Source of the DNA: Sesamum alatum
Taxonomy: Eukaryota; Streptophyta; Magnoliopsida; Lamiales; Pedaliaceae
Assembly (NCBI GenBank): GCA_034509735.1
Contig: JACGWO010000005.1
Coordinates: 20,015,264 to 20,079,263 of the forward strand
Direction of reading: 5' to 3'
Length of the DNA: 64,000 nucleotides
Part shown: positions 33,287 through 44,973 of the stretch, piece after piece
Layout of the letters: each line of letters starts with the position of its first letter
Numbering within the stretch: the stretch's first letter is position 1
Program-made: the position numbers and the translations under genes
The notes under the pieces: generated by a model
Databases searched by the model: none
The model's input: only the letters and a program-made list of their open reading frames with translations
What the model was told of the DNA's origin: nothing

Positions 33287-33572
33287 TGAAAGTGTGGATC
33301 TGTCCGGGAGTGGGGCGGCGGAAGCCCAGAGAAAAGAACGATGAACGAGATAAAGCATACATAAAACGAAATTTAAAGCAACGTTAGAAATCGGATCAAG
33401 GGTTGTTCCTTTGATTCTCCCGGTCGTTCGGCGTATCTCATGAATAAAGAAGTAACGACACAATTCATGGAGGCCCTAGGGTATGCAAAGAAAAAAAGGC
33501 AAACGTAAATAGAGACTTACCCTTGTAGTACCCATTGCCGGCTACACATATTGTTCCGAATCTCCACCCCCA
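33287..33572 (-). repeat. element B 3' LTR remnant
   Basis: The plus strand starts TGAAAGTGTGGATCTGTCCGGG, matching the outer end of element A's LTR at 48946 (TGAAAGAATATGTGGATCGT). It also shares with A the block around CGTTCGGCGTATCTCATGAA and ATGGAGGCC. It ends where gag homology begins. It resembles A's LTR end more than B's own 5' LTR end, so B may be a recombinant. Confidence 0.7.
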
Positions 33573-34200
33573 AGTCGAAGTCTCTCCTATCAATACCGAC
33601 AGCGCAGACTTTTTGGTCGTTGCCTCGTATTAGACCAACATACTTATCAAGTCATGTTAGCCTTTCTCAAGTGCATTCATGTTGTAGTTAATGATGAATG
33701 GGTCAAAGGAGGGAGGAAGAGACTACAGGATCACATCAACGTACGTCTCGTTATCAAGCCCTGCCAATCCTCGAGCTTTTCCACAAGGGTAAGCATCTTG
33801 ACCCCATGCTCATGTACAGAAGATCCTTCGGTCATCTTAGTTCCAAAAAATGCCTTCGTAGCGACATACCTAATATGTCAGTCCGGAATGCACAACAATC
33901 CTTCATACGAGTCATTATGGAGGGAACATCGTCCAACCTCTCATACTGCTTTTGCATCTCATTTGTCATTGAAGCGAGTACAAGGCTGTCGACTTTGGAA
34001 TTATCCTCTAGTCATCTCTCGAACGTCTCACGTTCTTAAGGTGAGGATCCATCCGGCAAAGCTCGTGGAAGCGACTTGTCCATGACATAGCCTTGATTCT
34101 CATAATCGAGGACTATCCTCAGATCACGCAATCAATCGTTATAATTGGTTCCATCAAAGTTATTTGTCTCAAATAAGCATGATAAGGGATACTTAGACAT
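33573..34200 (-). pseudogene. element B copia gag, broken
   Basis: The reverse ATG at 34198-34200 starts MSKYPLSCLFETNNFDGTNY, then (after a stop) LRDLRIVLDYENQGYVMDKS, ASMTNEMQKQYERLDDVPSI and later IGET. It aligns throughout with element C's gag at 55467 (MSKNPLTMILETNKFNGTNY, ASMSNDIQKQYERLDNVSAI). At least four stops and two frameshifts break it. The C-terminal basic region and zinc knuckle are deleted. Confidence 0.85.
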
Positions 34201-35609
34201 ATCTAAATCTATATTTTAAAATAAAGCATACAATCAGCAAATGATTATGATAGTTTTAATAAGAAGTAAAAGATTCGAACTTCAGTCATTAACCATCCCA
34301 CTATTTCTATGAAAACACGTCACTCTCAAAAACGCCATTTTCGGGAAGTTCCTTCCTAGTGGGCTTGAGGTCCATAAGCGAAATTTTTCATACCCTACTT
34401 TTACAATTCGCATGGAAAATAATCTTGTGGGAGGTATTCCATACCATTCTCATCCAACAAGATCCCGCAAGATGTTTAGCCTCAACTCTTCATGTGATCC
34501 CAAGGACTTCAAGTGAATCACGTTACTCGGCATTAGACCCAACCCATCAACCAAATCATAGCACTCATTGTAGCCCCCCACAACTTGTGCAACAGGGTAA
34601 CAAGAATGTATTCACTTCGTTCACAACAACAGTGCAGCTTAATTTCAGTCAAAAACATGATATGACTCGTGAGACCACGTAATTAGGTGAAATCAACTTC
34701 CTCACTTTGTTGTGGATGGCAGACATGGACGAACGATGCATGCTCAAGTCCATTACAGGGGTCTAATATTCAACTTGGTCCAACTAAGTGAGAGTTTTGT
34801 TTTTCAACGACCAAGATCTCATCACAAATTATGGTATTTTACATGCTTTGAAATATGATAAACATAACCAATTATTCATCAATCATTCCGTATACAAAAT
34901 AAAACCTAGCACACCTCTGTTGGATGATCACAGGCCCAAAACCTATGAGGCCCACTGAGCCGCAAGGGATCTATGGTCAATCTAAGGGTTGACCCTATAC
35001 TATTACAAGTGTATTATGAAACCCATCAACACTGGACCTTGCCTCTTTATCCATTTTGCCTCCATCTTTCGGACTTCCAGGCCACCATCTTCTTGGGCCT
35101 CCATGGTCTCCTCCTTCTTAGGCTTCATTCGTCTTTCATTTATTCAAAATAAAATAAAAATAACCTCACCACTACCTACTTTCATTACAACTGAAATAGA
35201 AACCCCGATAAACACCCAGGGGGAGTATATAGATAGGAAGGAAGAATACCATTAAGGAATAAATAAAGAGGCACGCAGGCCCCACTCAACATGAAAAATA
35301 AATCCTACATGTGGTCTAAGGGCATCGTGATCATCCATTCATTAATCCCATTAATGCAAATAACAATATTACATATCCCACGTAAACATACTGTCCATAT
35401 AATACAGAATAACTAATATAACAAACAAAAGAAAATAAATGTAAAATTCCACACAAAAATATTCATCATTGGTGCAACCATTGCAAAAATTCTTGCTAGG
35501 AAGAATATTTCAAGTTAATAGTCCAGAAAATATGCAGAAAATAATCAGTAAATTTTCTAGAAAAAATAGTTTTTTATAAAATAGCACAAAATAGAAAAAT
35601 GGTCATGGC

Positions 35610-35945
35610 GACAGCTTGACACCCTCTACCTGGCCTGGCGCGTGCGCGCATGCTCTTAGCTTCCCTTGCCTGAACGCTCTGCCCGCGCGCCCCAGCACTA
35701 GGCATAAGGCGCCCGGCAGTGGGCGCTGTATGTGCACTGCGCGCGCCTGCACAAGCGCCCTAGTTCATCGCCTGCGCGCACTGGGCCACTGGCTGGGCGG
35801 CAGTGCCTAGGCTCCATTGCCTGCATGCGCGGCCAACTGACGGCACCTACCGTTCGTGCACATTTGGCGTGCTGGCCAGGGGCGACGCACTGGCTCCTTT
35901 GTAGCGCCTGGAAGCGCCCCTGTGCGTGCGACCGACAAACAGCCG
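35610..35945 (-). other. GC-rich island in element B leader
   Basis: More than 300 bp rich in CpG and GCGC (GCGCGTGCGCGCATGC, GCGCGCGCC) within otherwise AT-rich DNA. It occupies the same place in the leader as C's island at 53877-54045. A second short block (36496-36556) continues it beyond the inserted LTR segment. The open frames here come from composition. Confidence 0.85.
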
Positions 35946-35969
35946 CTGCCATCACGTTTTCCCATTTGT

Positions 35970-36495
35970 GTTCCCTACTCGACCAATCGTTGTGGCCACA
36001 GACTTAAAGAGCTTAAACCGTCTCAGAGCGCATAGGAGACTCGACTGTCATATACTGACCGGTGACGGATCCTATCTTGGAATCCACCGTCCTTAATACA
36101 TATTCCGACTGCACTGGATAAGGCTTATGATGAACGTATCCCAGATACAGACATCTCTTGCCAGACCCTGGATACAACCATCATATGCATGTGACTGTCA
36201 TGATTCCTCAAGTTCGAGGACTAATCTTGTACTATCGGAGCCGAGAATTTCAGTCATACCGACCAAGCCTCCAAGGCTTCCATATGACGATTCCCGTGAG
36301 TCAGTTTAGTCAGCTAACACCCTTGTCAAATAACCCACTAATAGTGCATAGACGTCCAACGTCTGTCGCCGATGAAACATGACACTCATCCAATGAATGC
36401 AATTCTCAGTGCAAGTCTCTATAGGACCCTTGATGCCCTATCTCGAGGTCCTCGATTTGGAACATTTCAGACCAACCCTCAAAAGTTGGTTGCAA
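35970..36495 (-). repeat. copy of an LTR segment inside element B leader
   Basis: About 526 bp match 38202-38728 of B's own 5' LTR in the same orientation, from TACTCGACCAATCGTTGTGG to CCCTCAAAAGTTGGTT, with a few percent differences. It splits the GC island. It includes conserved LTR boxes (TTGGAATCCACC, GAGGACTAAT, AAGCCTCCAAGGCTT). Confidence 0.9.
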
Positions 36496-36813
36496 AGCAG
36501 CACGTGCGGGCGCCCGCCCAGGTCGCGCGCTTGCTGCCCCTACCGGGCGGCCAGCACCGTTTTTTTCACCAATTATTTTTTTGTTTAAAATTCTGCTATA
36601 AAACTGAAACATAAACATGCATTTACAGAAAATCCAATTCTCAAAAAATGCATGGATATCCATAATTTCAAAAGCAAAATTAACACATATTTTCATGCAT
36701 TTAATCATGCTAGAAAAACCGTAAAACATGGTTTCCAAAAAATGTTTCAAACACGTTCAACATGCTTTACACATTACAATATGTAAATCCTTAAAGCCAC
36801 AACACCGAACCGG

Positions 36814-36825
36814 GCTCCGATACCA
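36814..36825 (-). other. element B primer-binding site
   Basis: The reverse strand reads TGGTATCGGAGC, one base different from the initiator Met-tRNA complement TGGTATCAGAGC. It is one base from the LTR edge. Confidence 0.85.
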
Positions 36826-36826
36826 C

Positions 36827-38956
36827 TGAAAGAATCGGGTACGGCCCGGGAACGCAACAGAAATGTAAAAACGTGAATTTAAAGCATAATTTAAACTGGA
36901 TTCAAAGGGGTGTTCCGGATTCAGATATGTCAAAGCATACATAACAAAAAGAAAACATGTTGGACATGTGGCTTAAAAGGAGAAGAACAGAGGTACATGT
37001 AAACATAAATGCAAACCAACCTTTGTTCGTTATGTAGAACGAGTTTGTGCGTTGTTATTTTCTTTTCCTTCTTTGTATGTCCATTTGAGAGTTCAACTTA
37101 GAAAATAATTCCCAAGCAACAGTATCAATTAGTGATCTTTAGAATGTTTTAAGTTCTTTTCTTTCCAAAAGAAAAGAACACTTAGAGAGAATTTTCAGAG
37201 GTGTTTATGGCTTAAATCTCCAGCAAAAATGAAGCAAGTTAGTAAGTAAAATGTCTAGCAAAGTTGTTTTGTGTATGTAGAATGTAGAGTTCAAAAACCA
37301 CCTACATAAGTAACCTCCATGGCAACTTCCACATACACATACTTTTAGCACATCCACTACACATGATAGCAAGAGAAAACCACCGACACATCAGCTAATT
37401 TTCGTGCACATCAAGTGATATGTGAAGAGTTGAAACTCCTCCTTAACTAGCTTCATTGCATAGAAAATGGACTTTGATCTTTATGTTTTTGGACTTGTAT
37501 TTAATCAAATTAAATAAAGTCCAAACATGTATCCATTGGGCATTAATTAATCTAATTAATCTCAATCCAATTGAATTCCAATTATTTATTTAATCCAATT
37601 AAATAAATATAAGTCCAAATTAAGAATAGTTGATGCAATCAACTATTCTAGCCAAAACCCAATAAATTAATCCAATTAATTTAAAGGTTCTTAGTCCAAA
37701 ATTAACTAATCCAATTAATTAATCTTGGACCATCCATCATATGGATTTCCCAATAAATGATCCAATCATTTATTTTCTCTCTTGAATAAATTTAATCCGA
37801 TTAAATTTATTTGCTTCGTCTAGAATTAATTTCAAATTAATTCCGCCAAATCCAAAGTGATGTGTGTGTGACTCATTAGGTTCACCCTCATCTAGACTTG
37901 GGCTTGTGTCCAACATAATTGGTCAATTAAATCCAATTTAATTAACTATTTTCCGATTAACCATTAATTGGAAAAATGCCCGTCACCATGGGTGGCCATC
38001 TAGCAACGGTCCATGGAACTAGAGACTAGGTGAATGTTGGCAATATTTAGGCTCCCGAGTTCTATATGAGTACGGTCCTTCCATCATCCGTCTCCCGGTC
38101 TAATTCTAGGGCATGGAATTGAGCGTCGGTTCCCATCCTGGACTAGACAACTATGCTCAATAACTCGAGAGACGTTTGCTCTATTGATCGACGTAGGAAA
38201 TCATTCCTTACTCGACCAATCATTGTGGCCACAAACTTAAAGAGTTTAAACCGTCTCAGAGCGCATAGGCGACTTGACTCTCATATACTGACAGGTGACG
38301 AATCCTATCTTGGAATCCACCATCCTCAATACATATTCCGACTGCACTGGATAAGGCTTATGATGAACGTATCCCAAATACCGACATCTCTTGCCAGACC
38401 CTAGATACGACCATCATATGCATGTGACTGCCATGATTCCTCAAGTTCGAGGACTAATATCGTACTATCAAAGCCGGGAATTCCAGTCATACCGACCAAG
38501 CCTCCAAGGCTTCCATATGATGAGTCCTGCGAGTTAGTTCAGTCAGCTAACACCCTTGTCAACTAACCCACTAATATTCCATAAAACCTCCAACGTCTGT
38601 CACCGATAAAACACGACACTCATCCAATGAATGCAATCTTTAGTGCAAGTCTCTATATGACCTTCGATGCCCTGTCTCGAGGTCCTCGACTTGGAACATT
38701 TTAGACTAACCCTCAGAAGTTGGTTTCATAGCTGCCATCTAATGCGCAACTCAACTACATGGGCTATCCAATTGGTCTGTGGGCATTTGTTGTGACGTTA
38801 AAACGCCGTTTAGCGTAATTAGTAAGCACAACAAACACATAGTGCCAAGGATGAATACTTACTATATTCATAAAGTCAGTATTACTTTAATAAGGATTGC
38901 TAAATAGTACCAAAAAATCTCCAATTCAATTGGCTTTCTGGTCACCTATTCTAACA
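36827..38956 (-). repeat. element B 5' LTR (2130 bp)
   Basis: On the reverse strand it starts TGTTAGAATAGGTGACC and ends at CTTTCA next to the primer site. It contains the conserved boxes shared with A, C and E (37860-38045, 38270-38530) and many AATCCAATTAAAT-type repeats (37500-37800). Confidence 0.88.
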
Positions 38957-39585
38957 GGAATTAGTCCATGCAAGGTTTGCGAAAGGACGATTGAGTCATT
39001 CTCAAATATATGATCTACCATACTGTCTATTAATCCATGTAAACGGGTGTCCGGAGAAACCTAGATCTAGCATAGCACATGTCTGCATGCATTGGGAAAA
39101 ATCTGCTGATTTTGTATGGAAAAAAACGCCCCCTATTTCTTCATTCGGCGAAAGTATATTATTAAAATCCCCCACCAAAAGCCAAGGGGAATCATTTACT
39201 GCAGCATGTAAATTAACCAAACTAGACCATACATGGTGTTGCATGTGTGCCTGAGGGTAGTTATAAACCACTATCATTAGAAAAAGGTTAGCCAAGTTTG
39301 GGAATTTGACCTCCATATGAATCAGTCGTGGTGCTAGTTGCAGCTAATGTATAGTCAACTCTTCAGCTTGTCAGAGAACCCACATTCCACCTGACATACC
39401 TGTAGCAGGTGATATCATAGAAGTAGAGAAAGCTAAACGTTGGATAACTGCCTGTGCACGCTCCATTTGAAGTCTAGTGTCCGTAAGAACGAAAAATGTG
39501 GATGGTAGTGCTGAATGAGATCACGAGCAACAATGACAAACTCTGCTCTTGCAGCACCCCTATAATTCCAACTCATAATCTTCAT
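38957..39585 (-). pseudogene. LINE (L1-type) ORF2 endonuclease, truncated
   Basis: The endonuclease of plant L1 elements nicks target DNA. The reverse ATG at 39583-39585 opens MKIMSWNYRGAARAEF, the usual start (SWNCRG, with Cys replaced by Tyr). Next come HPHFSFLRTLDFKW (where the catalytic Glu is normally in 'METK' and seems lost), GMSGGMWVL, then SPWLLVGDFNNILSPNEEIG with the catalytic Asp/Asn. LDLGFSGHPFTWINRQYG follows, then a last piece reading LNRPFANLAWTNS. The sequence stops exactly at the LTR of element B. There is no RT domain in the window. Confidence 0.88.
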
Positions 39586-41873
39586 CGAAGGAATTGTGGG
39601 GTATGAGATTTGGCCCGAGAATGCATGCATGTGAAAATCTAGATGAATCACATGGCCGTTTGGAAAAAGGGAGTTGATCAGGGATGGGTGCATATCTCTT
39701 CCTAACGGATGCAGATGTAGTTTGAATTGGGCTTCCTTTTCCCGAGCAAATCCCTCTCGTTCTACCTCTAGTATCAGACTGTTGGCAAAAGTTGGGCGAA
39801 CAAACAGGGGTGGGATTGTGTCGAATGGCTGGACCAAGAAGTTGTTGGGGCCCAAGGACAAGAGGGTAATGGAACAAGAGGGTTTGGGTGAATGTGGTCG
39901 ATCACATTTGGTAGCAGGAGATCATGCATTGGACTGGAATGGAGGAATCACTGTTGAACAGAAGGTAAAGGTCGACGAGAAATTAGGCGAAGAGATGCTT
40001 GGAACTGAGCCATCTGCACAGGAAATGATGGCCCACTTGGTGGGGACGAGGGCTATTGGTGGAAACTATGGCACATTTCGGGGTGATATCGGTCGAAGTA
40101 AGTATGTACCATAGGAGAATTGTAAATTTTCAACTTCTAGTGTGGTAGAAAATGGCAAAGGAGCTGTAGTATTTATGTGGTAAAATTTTGTAGGGTGAGA
40201 GAAAGGGAAATTTGGAGGAGGGGTTAATTGTGAATTTGGTTTGCTGATAATCAAAGTCTCCACATGGCAAGAAGAAATTACCACGTGTAAAGCAACTGGC
40301 TTATCAACATATAATCACTTGTCCTTTTCCATGACCTCATTGTGACTCAAGTGGTTTATGTTTAAACCAGGGGCAGAAACCTGTAGGACATCCATTATGT
40401 TGTCTGGTGGTGGAGTGTTGGTCCCACTTGGTGAAATGAAGTCTTCCAATTGGATTGGCTCTGTAGTGGTAGAATCATACTTACATGATGACATGGATGA
40501 AAAATCTTCTCGAGCAACAGTGCCTGCATGGCTATTCCCATGAATGTCCATTTGTGTAAGAAGGGCTTGAGTCCGCAGCGATTTATTAACGCTCTCTCTT
40601 AGTTCTAGTAAATTCACGTCCGAACTTTTCTTCGTTGCTTGTTCCTGGTCGGATGAGGGAATATCAAGTATATTAAAAGAATTATGAAGATGTAACTGGT
40701 TGGAAGAATTGGGTGATGATTTATTGAGTGTGGTGTTTTTAGGGATCCATTTAAGAATTTGAACCATACCCTTAGTAGGCTGTTTGGAACCTGACTCATT
40801 TGGTGAATTTTCATGAGAACTATCCGAGTTAGAAATATGTTTCTTTCTTCAAGATCGGGAATCGACTATTTCCCATCGTAGGTGTTGATTCGAAGGCGGT
40901 GATGGTGGTGGATGGGAGGGAGGTGAATGAGGTTGCTCGTGAGGATGATCGTCTTGTGCAGATGAAGGTGGGGATGAATATGGGCAATCAGTGAGAATAT
41001 GACTGATTGTACCACAACGGAAATAGAAAAGGGTGTTGAGTTCATATTTGATGGATTGTGTGTGGTGTTGAATACGAATAAAATGTGGTAATGGTTTAGA
41101 GGTATCAATCTCAACACATAATCTGGAAAACTTTCAACGGGTGTGTTGAAATGTATGAGAATCCATTTTAATTCATCGACCTAACAGTCGAGCAATTTCA
41201 TAAAGAGCTTGAAAATCAAAAAATTCAATCGGTAAGTTAGGCAGCTGAATCCAAATACATAAGGAAGGTGGAAATTCAAGGGAAGGTTTGAAGTTGGGTT
41301 TCCATGGCTGAATATGCAAGTAATGATTAGGAAGAAACCATGGACCCCCAGCTAAAGCTGTAAAGTAATCTTCCTACGCACCAACCTGAATAATGTAGAA
41401 GCCATCCCCTAATTTAGCTACATTTAATGGTTCTTTAGTATTCCATAGACGTCGCAGATGTTGTGCCATATTATTGATTGAACGAGTGAACTGTAACGTA
41501 CGAATAATCAATGCCGTGCCCTAAGGGCGATATACTCTTTGAAGCTCTGTTTGTGAGAATAAAATTCCTGGGTGAGGTTCATATCGCTCCAGCGAATCTG
41601 GCACTGGATCTACATCTGACCTCGTTTCCCAGTCTTGCAACCACGAGGGAAAGTAAACATGTTTAGACTGTGACATTGTTTGTCCTTGTACGATGCAGAG
41701 CTCGTGGTTGCGTCCGTGCCCTTCTGTGGTGCCTCGGAATCCGTAGACATGGACGGTATAGCAGCAGAAGAAGAGGGAGAGGAATTATACATCGGATCAG
41801 GCCAAGGAGGTTTGGGTGGAACTGGATTATCAGAAGACGATGACCATGGAGAACAACGGGAAGAAAAGCTCAT
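39586..41873 (-). pseudogene. LINE ORF1-like protein (DUF4283, zinc knuckle)
   Basis: ORF1-type proteins bind the element RNA. The reverse ATG at 41871-41873 begins a Ser/Pro-rich N-terminus (41610-41873). After stops and frameshifts a DUF4283-like part appears: LAGGPWFLPNHYLHIQPW, LCIWIQLPNLPIEFFDFQ. A zinc knuckle follows in which the first Cys has become Tyr (YFRCGTISHILTDCP, about 41000). A long Ser/Pro/His-rich C-terminal region (40315-40767 open) leads to ORF2. At least five stops break it. The 5' end of the LINE must lie near 41885. Confidence 0.82.
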
Positions 41874-41885
41874 CCGGAGAACTTA

Positions 41886-42660
41886 GCTAGAGAGAGAGGT
41901 AAAGATATTTAAATTTGAAAGAAAAAAAAATATTCAAATTTAAAATTTAAGAATTTAAGGTTTTATTAACATAAAATTATGGACAAAATTCAAAAAATTC
42001 CTTACTATAAATTTAAATTTTTAATTTTTAAATTCATCAATTCAAACCCAATATCAATATCTACACTTTCTTATTAAGGGAGAACACCCTTTTGGTGTTT
42101 CACCTTTTTTGATCTGTTTTTTTTTATTTTTTTTAATAATATAATTTAATTAATTAATTTATTTATCTAACTCCCCACTCTTCCATTATCATTTGGTATT
42201 TTTTTTTTTAATTTTCATGCATCATTTTTCTCTCTAATATTATAATATTCTCTTATTTTCTTGTATCACCAGTTATAAATCTAATATTAAGTTATTATTA
42301 TTATTATATATATATATTATTAAAAAATTGCACACACGTAAAGTACCACAAATTACTATTTATTTTATTAAGTGTGAGCACATAAAATAACTACTTTGAT
42401 TGATAATATGTGTTCTCATTAACATAACCTTAAACAGACTTATTCTTTTACATAAAATAATCACGTCTTTAATCACTTGTTTATATCAATAATTCTAGTA
42501 AAGTATATTTTAAATTAAAAGATTTAGTAGTTCTGATAACTCACTATTTTGTTTATTTAATTTTATTTAAAAGTTAAATAAATATAATAAAAATTAAAAT
42601 TATATAACAAATCATGTGTGCTCGATTTGCTGGTGCCACTCTAGGGGTGGTAGTGGGATG
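41886..42660. other. AT-rich intergenic DNA, no gene seen
   Basis: A(T)-rich with short TA repeats. No ORF, element end or RNA gene was recognised. Confidence 0.55.
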
Positions 42661-43688
42661 TAGGGGTGGCAGATGAGTCGAGCCGGCTCGATTTTGAGCT
42701 CGACTCGACCTCAAAAAATTCAAGTTCGAGTTGAGCCAGAGCCGGCTCCCGAGCCTTTATTTATTTATATATATATTATATCTTTTTATTTTTAAGATTT
42801 TTACATATTTAACTCATATTCAATACTATACCAACTTTATATTCAAAATTAACCATGTATTATAATTATTAATAGATATCATATATTATAATTTTAGATA
42901 ATAATAAAACATGGTGCTTTAATTTACATATAATCTCTATACAAAAACTAGTTGAATAAAAAATTTAGTTAGTTATAATATTCTTTTGTTGTAAATAATT
43001 ATTTAATATCACGCATATAAATTTTATGTTATATTCAATATTCATTTGTAATCTCCTAGACTTTTCTAAATTTACGAGTTCTAACAATTAACTTATAATT
43101 CTTTTACACCTATTTGTGTGTATAAATGTGTACCAAGATACATAATACGCAATCTAATAATCAATTTTATTACTTATAAACTTATGTCCAGATTTAGTGA
43201 CTCTAAAGATAACAATAATACTAATAATGGTTGAACAATGTTAATCATTTTTATTTGTTATTTATATATATTGAGATCGATCACTATTTAGTACTTTAGT
43301 TAAAAAAAAAATTATCTTTTTAATTGTATAGTTGAATGATACAAAATTTAAATTATCATCAATTTAAATTTTTTTATATAATGAGATTAACCACTTTAAA
43401 AAATAACTTATGTTTAATAATTAACATATATTTAATATTTTTTATATTAATATAATAATATTTAAAAATAATAACAATAAATTTATAAAAAATTAAGCTT
43501 CGTCTCGAGCTCAACTCAAATTCAAGGTTATTATTTATGATGCGAGCTCGAGACTCAACTCAAACTCAAGGTTATTATTTATGGTTCGAGCTCGAACTCG
43601 AATCATAAGAGATCGTTGAGCTCGAGCTCGGCTCGAGGTGGAACAAGAAAATTTGAGCTCCAACTATGGTTGAGCTTTTACACCCCTA
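42661..43688. mobile_element. hAT-like TIR element with GAGCTCGA arms
   Basis: The left end TAGGGGTGGCAGATGAGTCG is mirrored by TTGAGCTTTTACACCCCTA on the right. Both arms (about 100-200 bp) are packed with GAGCTCGA and GCTCGAG motifs. Flanks GTGGGATG (42653-42660) and CTGGGATG (43689-43696) form an 8-bp duplication with one mismatch, as expected for hAT. 'AGGGGTGTAAA' ends and GAGCTCGA arms are familiar from non-autonomous plant hAT elements. The 700-bp AT-rich core has no ORF. Confidence 0.75.
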
Positions 43689-43908
43689 CTGGGATGGCAG
43701 GGATGGCATTTTGAGTTTTGGAGTGTTAGGCAATATTGGTTGAGTGGGCCCCACTCGGAGTGAAAAGTGGAACTTTACCGCCCACACTTTGACTCTTTTA
43801 ATTTGTCGCTTTCCGTTGAAGCCCTTTATTTCCTTGCTTTTCCAAAATTCAACCTTTTCTAGATTTTAACGGCTCAACTTTTATTTTTCTAAAACCAAGA
43901 AAAAGAAG

Positions 43909-44112
43909 TAAGACTTTGTTCACTTTAAGGAATGAGATTAAATTTTGATATATTAATTATGGATAAAATATAGTATGAAATTAAATTGTATCACTAATAT
44001 TTTCATTTAAGTAATTTATTTATCATGATTAATCATTTATTTACCTAAATATAAGTAAACAAGATATTGGGTTGGATATCCTACCCAATTCTCATAAGTA
44101 AACAAGGCCTAA
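43909..44112. mobile_element. small TIR MITE of about 200 bp
   Basis: The left end GACTTTGTTCACTTTAAGGA is mirrored by TAAGTAAACAAGGCC on the right; GAATGAGA matches TTCTCATAAG. No coding capacity. The region 43697-43908 shows nothing else. Confidence 0.5.
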
Positions 44113-44124
44113 GAGTATAAATAA

Positions 44125-44964
44125 GGGATAATTACACTTTCCTCTTTTGAGGTTTAGCGTAATTACACGTAAACTTCCTATGGGTTGGAAAATTACACCT
44201 AATACTCTTATTTTTATTTTCATCCAACAAATAAATTCTTCAATTAATAAAATTAATAAAATTTGTTGACATCAGTAGAAAAATTAAATGACCATTTTTG
44301 CCCTTGGTTGACTTATTGCAAGTCAAATAAATATATTTCTTTATCAAACTACTCTTATACATTTCACACACTTATGTATGTGAGTTTATTCTTATAATTA
44401 ATTAAATCATAAGAGTAAATAGTATAATATATTTAATTATATTATTATATTAAATAATTTTTAATTAATCAATAAATTAGATCGGTCAAAATAAATTTAA
44501 CTCTTAATATATATATACACTATTTTTTTATTTCGAACATATTTGTACACTATAAAACTATATATATAAACTATATTACGTAATTTAACTAAATATTTAG
44601 AAAACATGTATTCGGATAACTCAAATGTAAAAATAAATCACTATGATAAAATAAATATAGTATTTACATCTCATGTGATATTTTACTAATAGTAAAAAAT
44701 ATTTCCTGCAGTTTTGTTTTCTTAGTCTAAAGTGTCTGTTCAATTCTACACATATAGGGAGTCAATTTTGTTTTAGTTTTTTAAAATTTTATGTTCTTTT
44801 TTTAATTCTTTTTAGCCACATACTATGGGTAAAAAGGTAAATTGATTGCTTTTGTCAGGGAGTTTTGACATCTTTTATAACCAGGGGTACAGGTGTAATT
44901 TTTCAAACCATAGGGGTCTACATATAATTACGTCAAATCTCAGGGGATGAGAGTGTAATTATCC
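44125..44964. mobile_element. MULE-type MITE, copy 2, with 9-bp duplication
   Basis: An 840-bp element. The termini GGGATAATTACAC and GTGTAATTATCC are inverted, and the arms stay similar for over 100 bp (GTAATTACACGTAAACTTCC with its inverse; AAAAATTACACC; GACATCTTTTATAACCAGGG on the right arm). TATAAATAA is perfectly duplicated at 44116-44124 and 44965-44973; a 9-bp duplication points to Mutator-like transposition. The AT-rich interior has no ORF. Copy 1 is at 28897-29759. Confidence 0.85.
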
Positions 44965-44973
44965 TATAAATAA

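Larger units (their letters stand above)
34201..36813 (-). other. element B long leader between primer site and gag
   Basis: A non-coding leader of about 2.6 kb, collinear in parts with C's leader (53629-55466): both contain, near gag, a block matching GGCCCAACCCATCAACCAAA and CCTAGTGGGCTTG on the plus strand here. The excess length is due to a GC island (35610-35945, 36496-36556) and an inserted LTR segment (35970-36495). The ORFs in it have no motifs. Confidence 0.7.
33287..38956 (-). mobile_element. Ty1/copia element B, internal deletion derivative
   Basis: A reverse-strand copia element of the same wider family as A and C. From its 5' end (right): a 2130-bp LTR, a primer site (one mismatch), a 2.6-kb leader with a GC island, and a gag. 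Gag then joins directly to the last 286 bp of a 3' LTR. Protease, integrase, RT, RNase H and most of the 3' LTR are gone. The flanks are CATAC and GGAAT, so no target duplication remains. Its right edge lies inside a LINE, which is cut off there. Confidence 0.85.

Noticed and set aside
33654..34085. Plus-strand 143-codon ORF
   Set aside because: It is the antisense shadow of element B's gag, which is supported by alignment to C's gag.
35616..36007. Overlapping ORFs in the GC island of element B
   Set aside because: Lack of stop codons follows from GC content; both strands are open equally and no motif is present.
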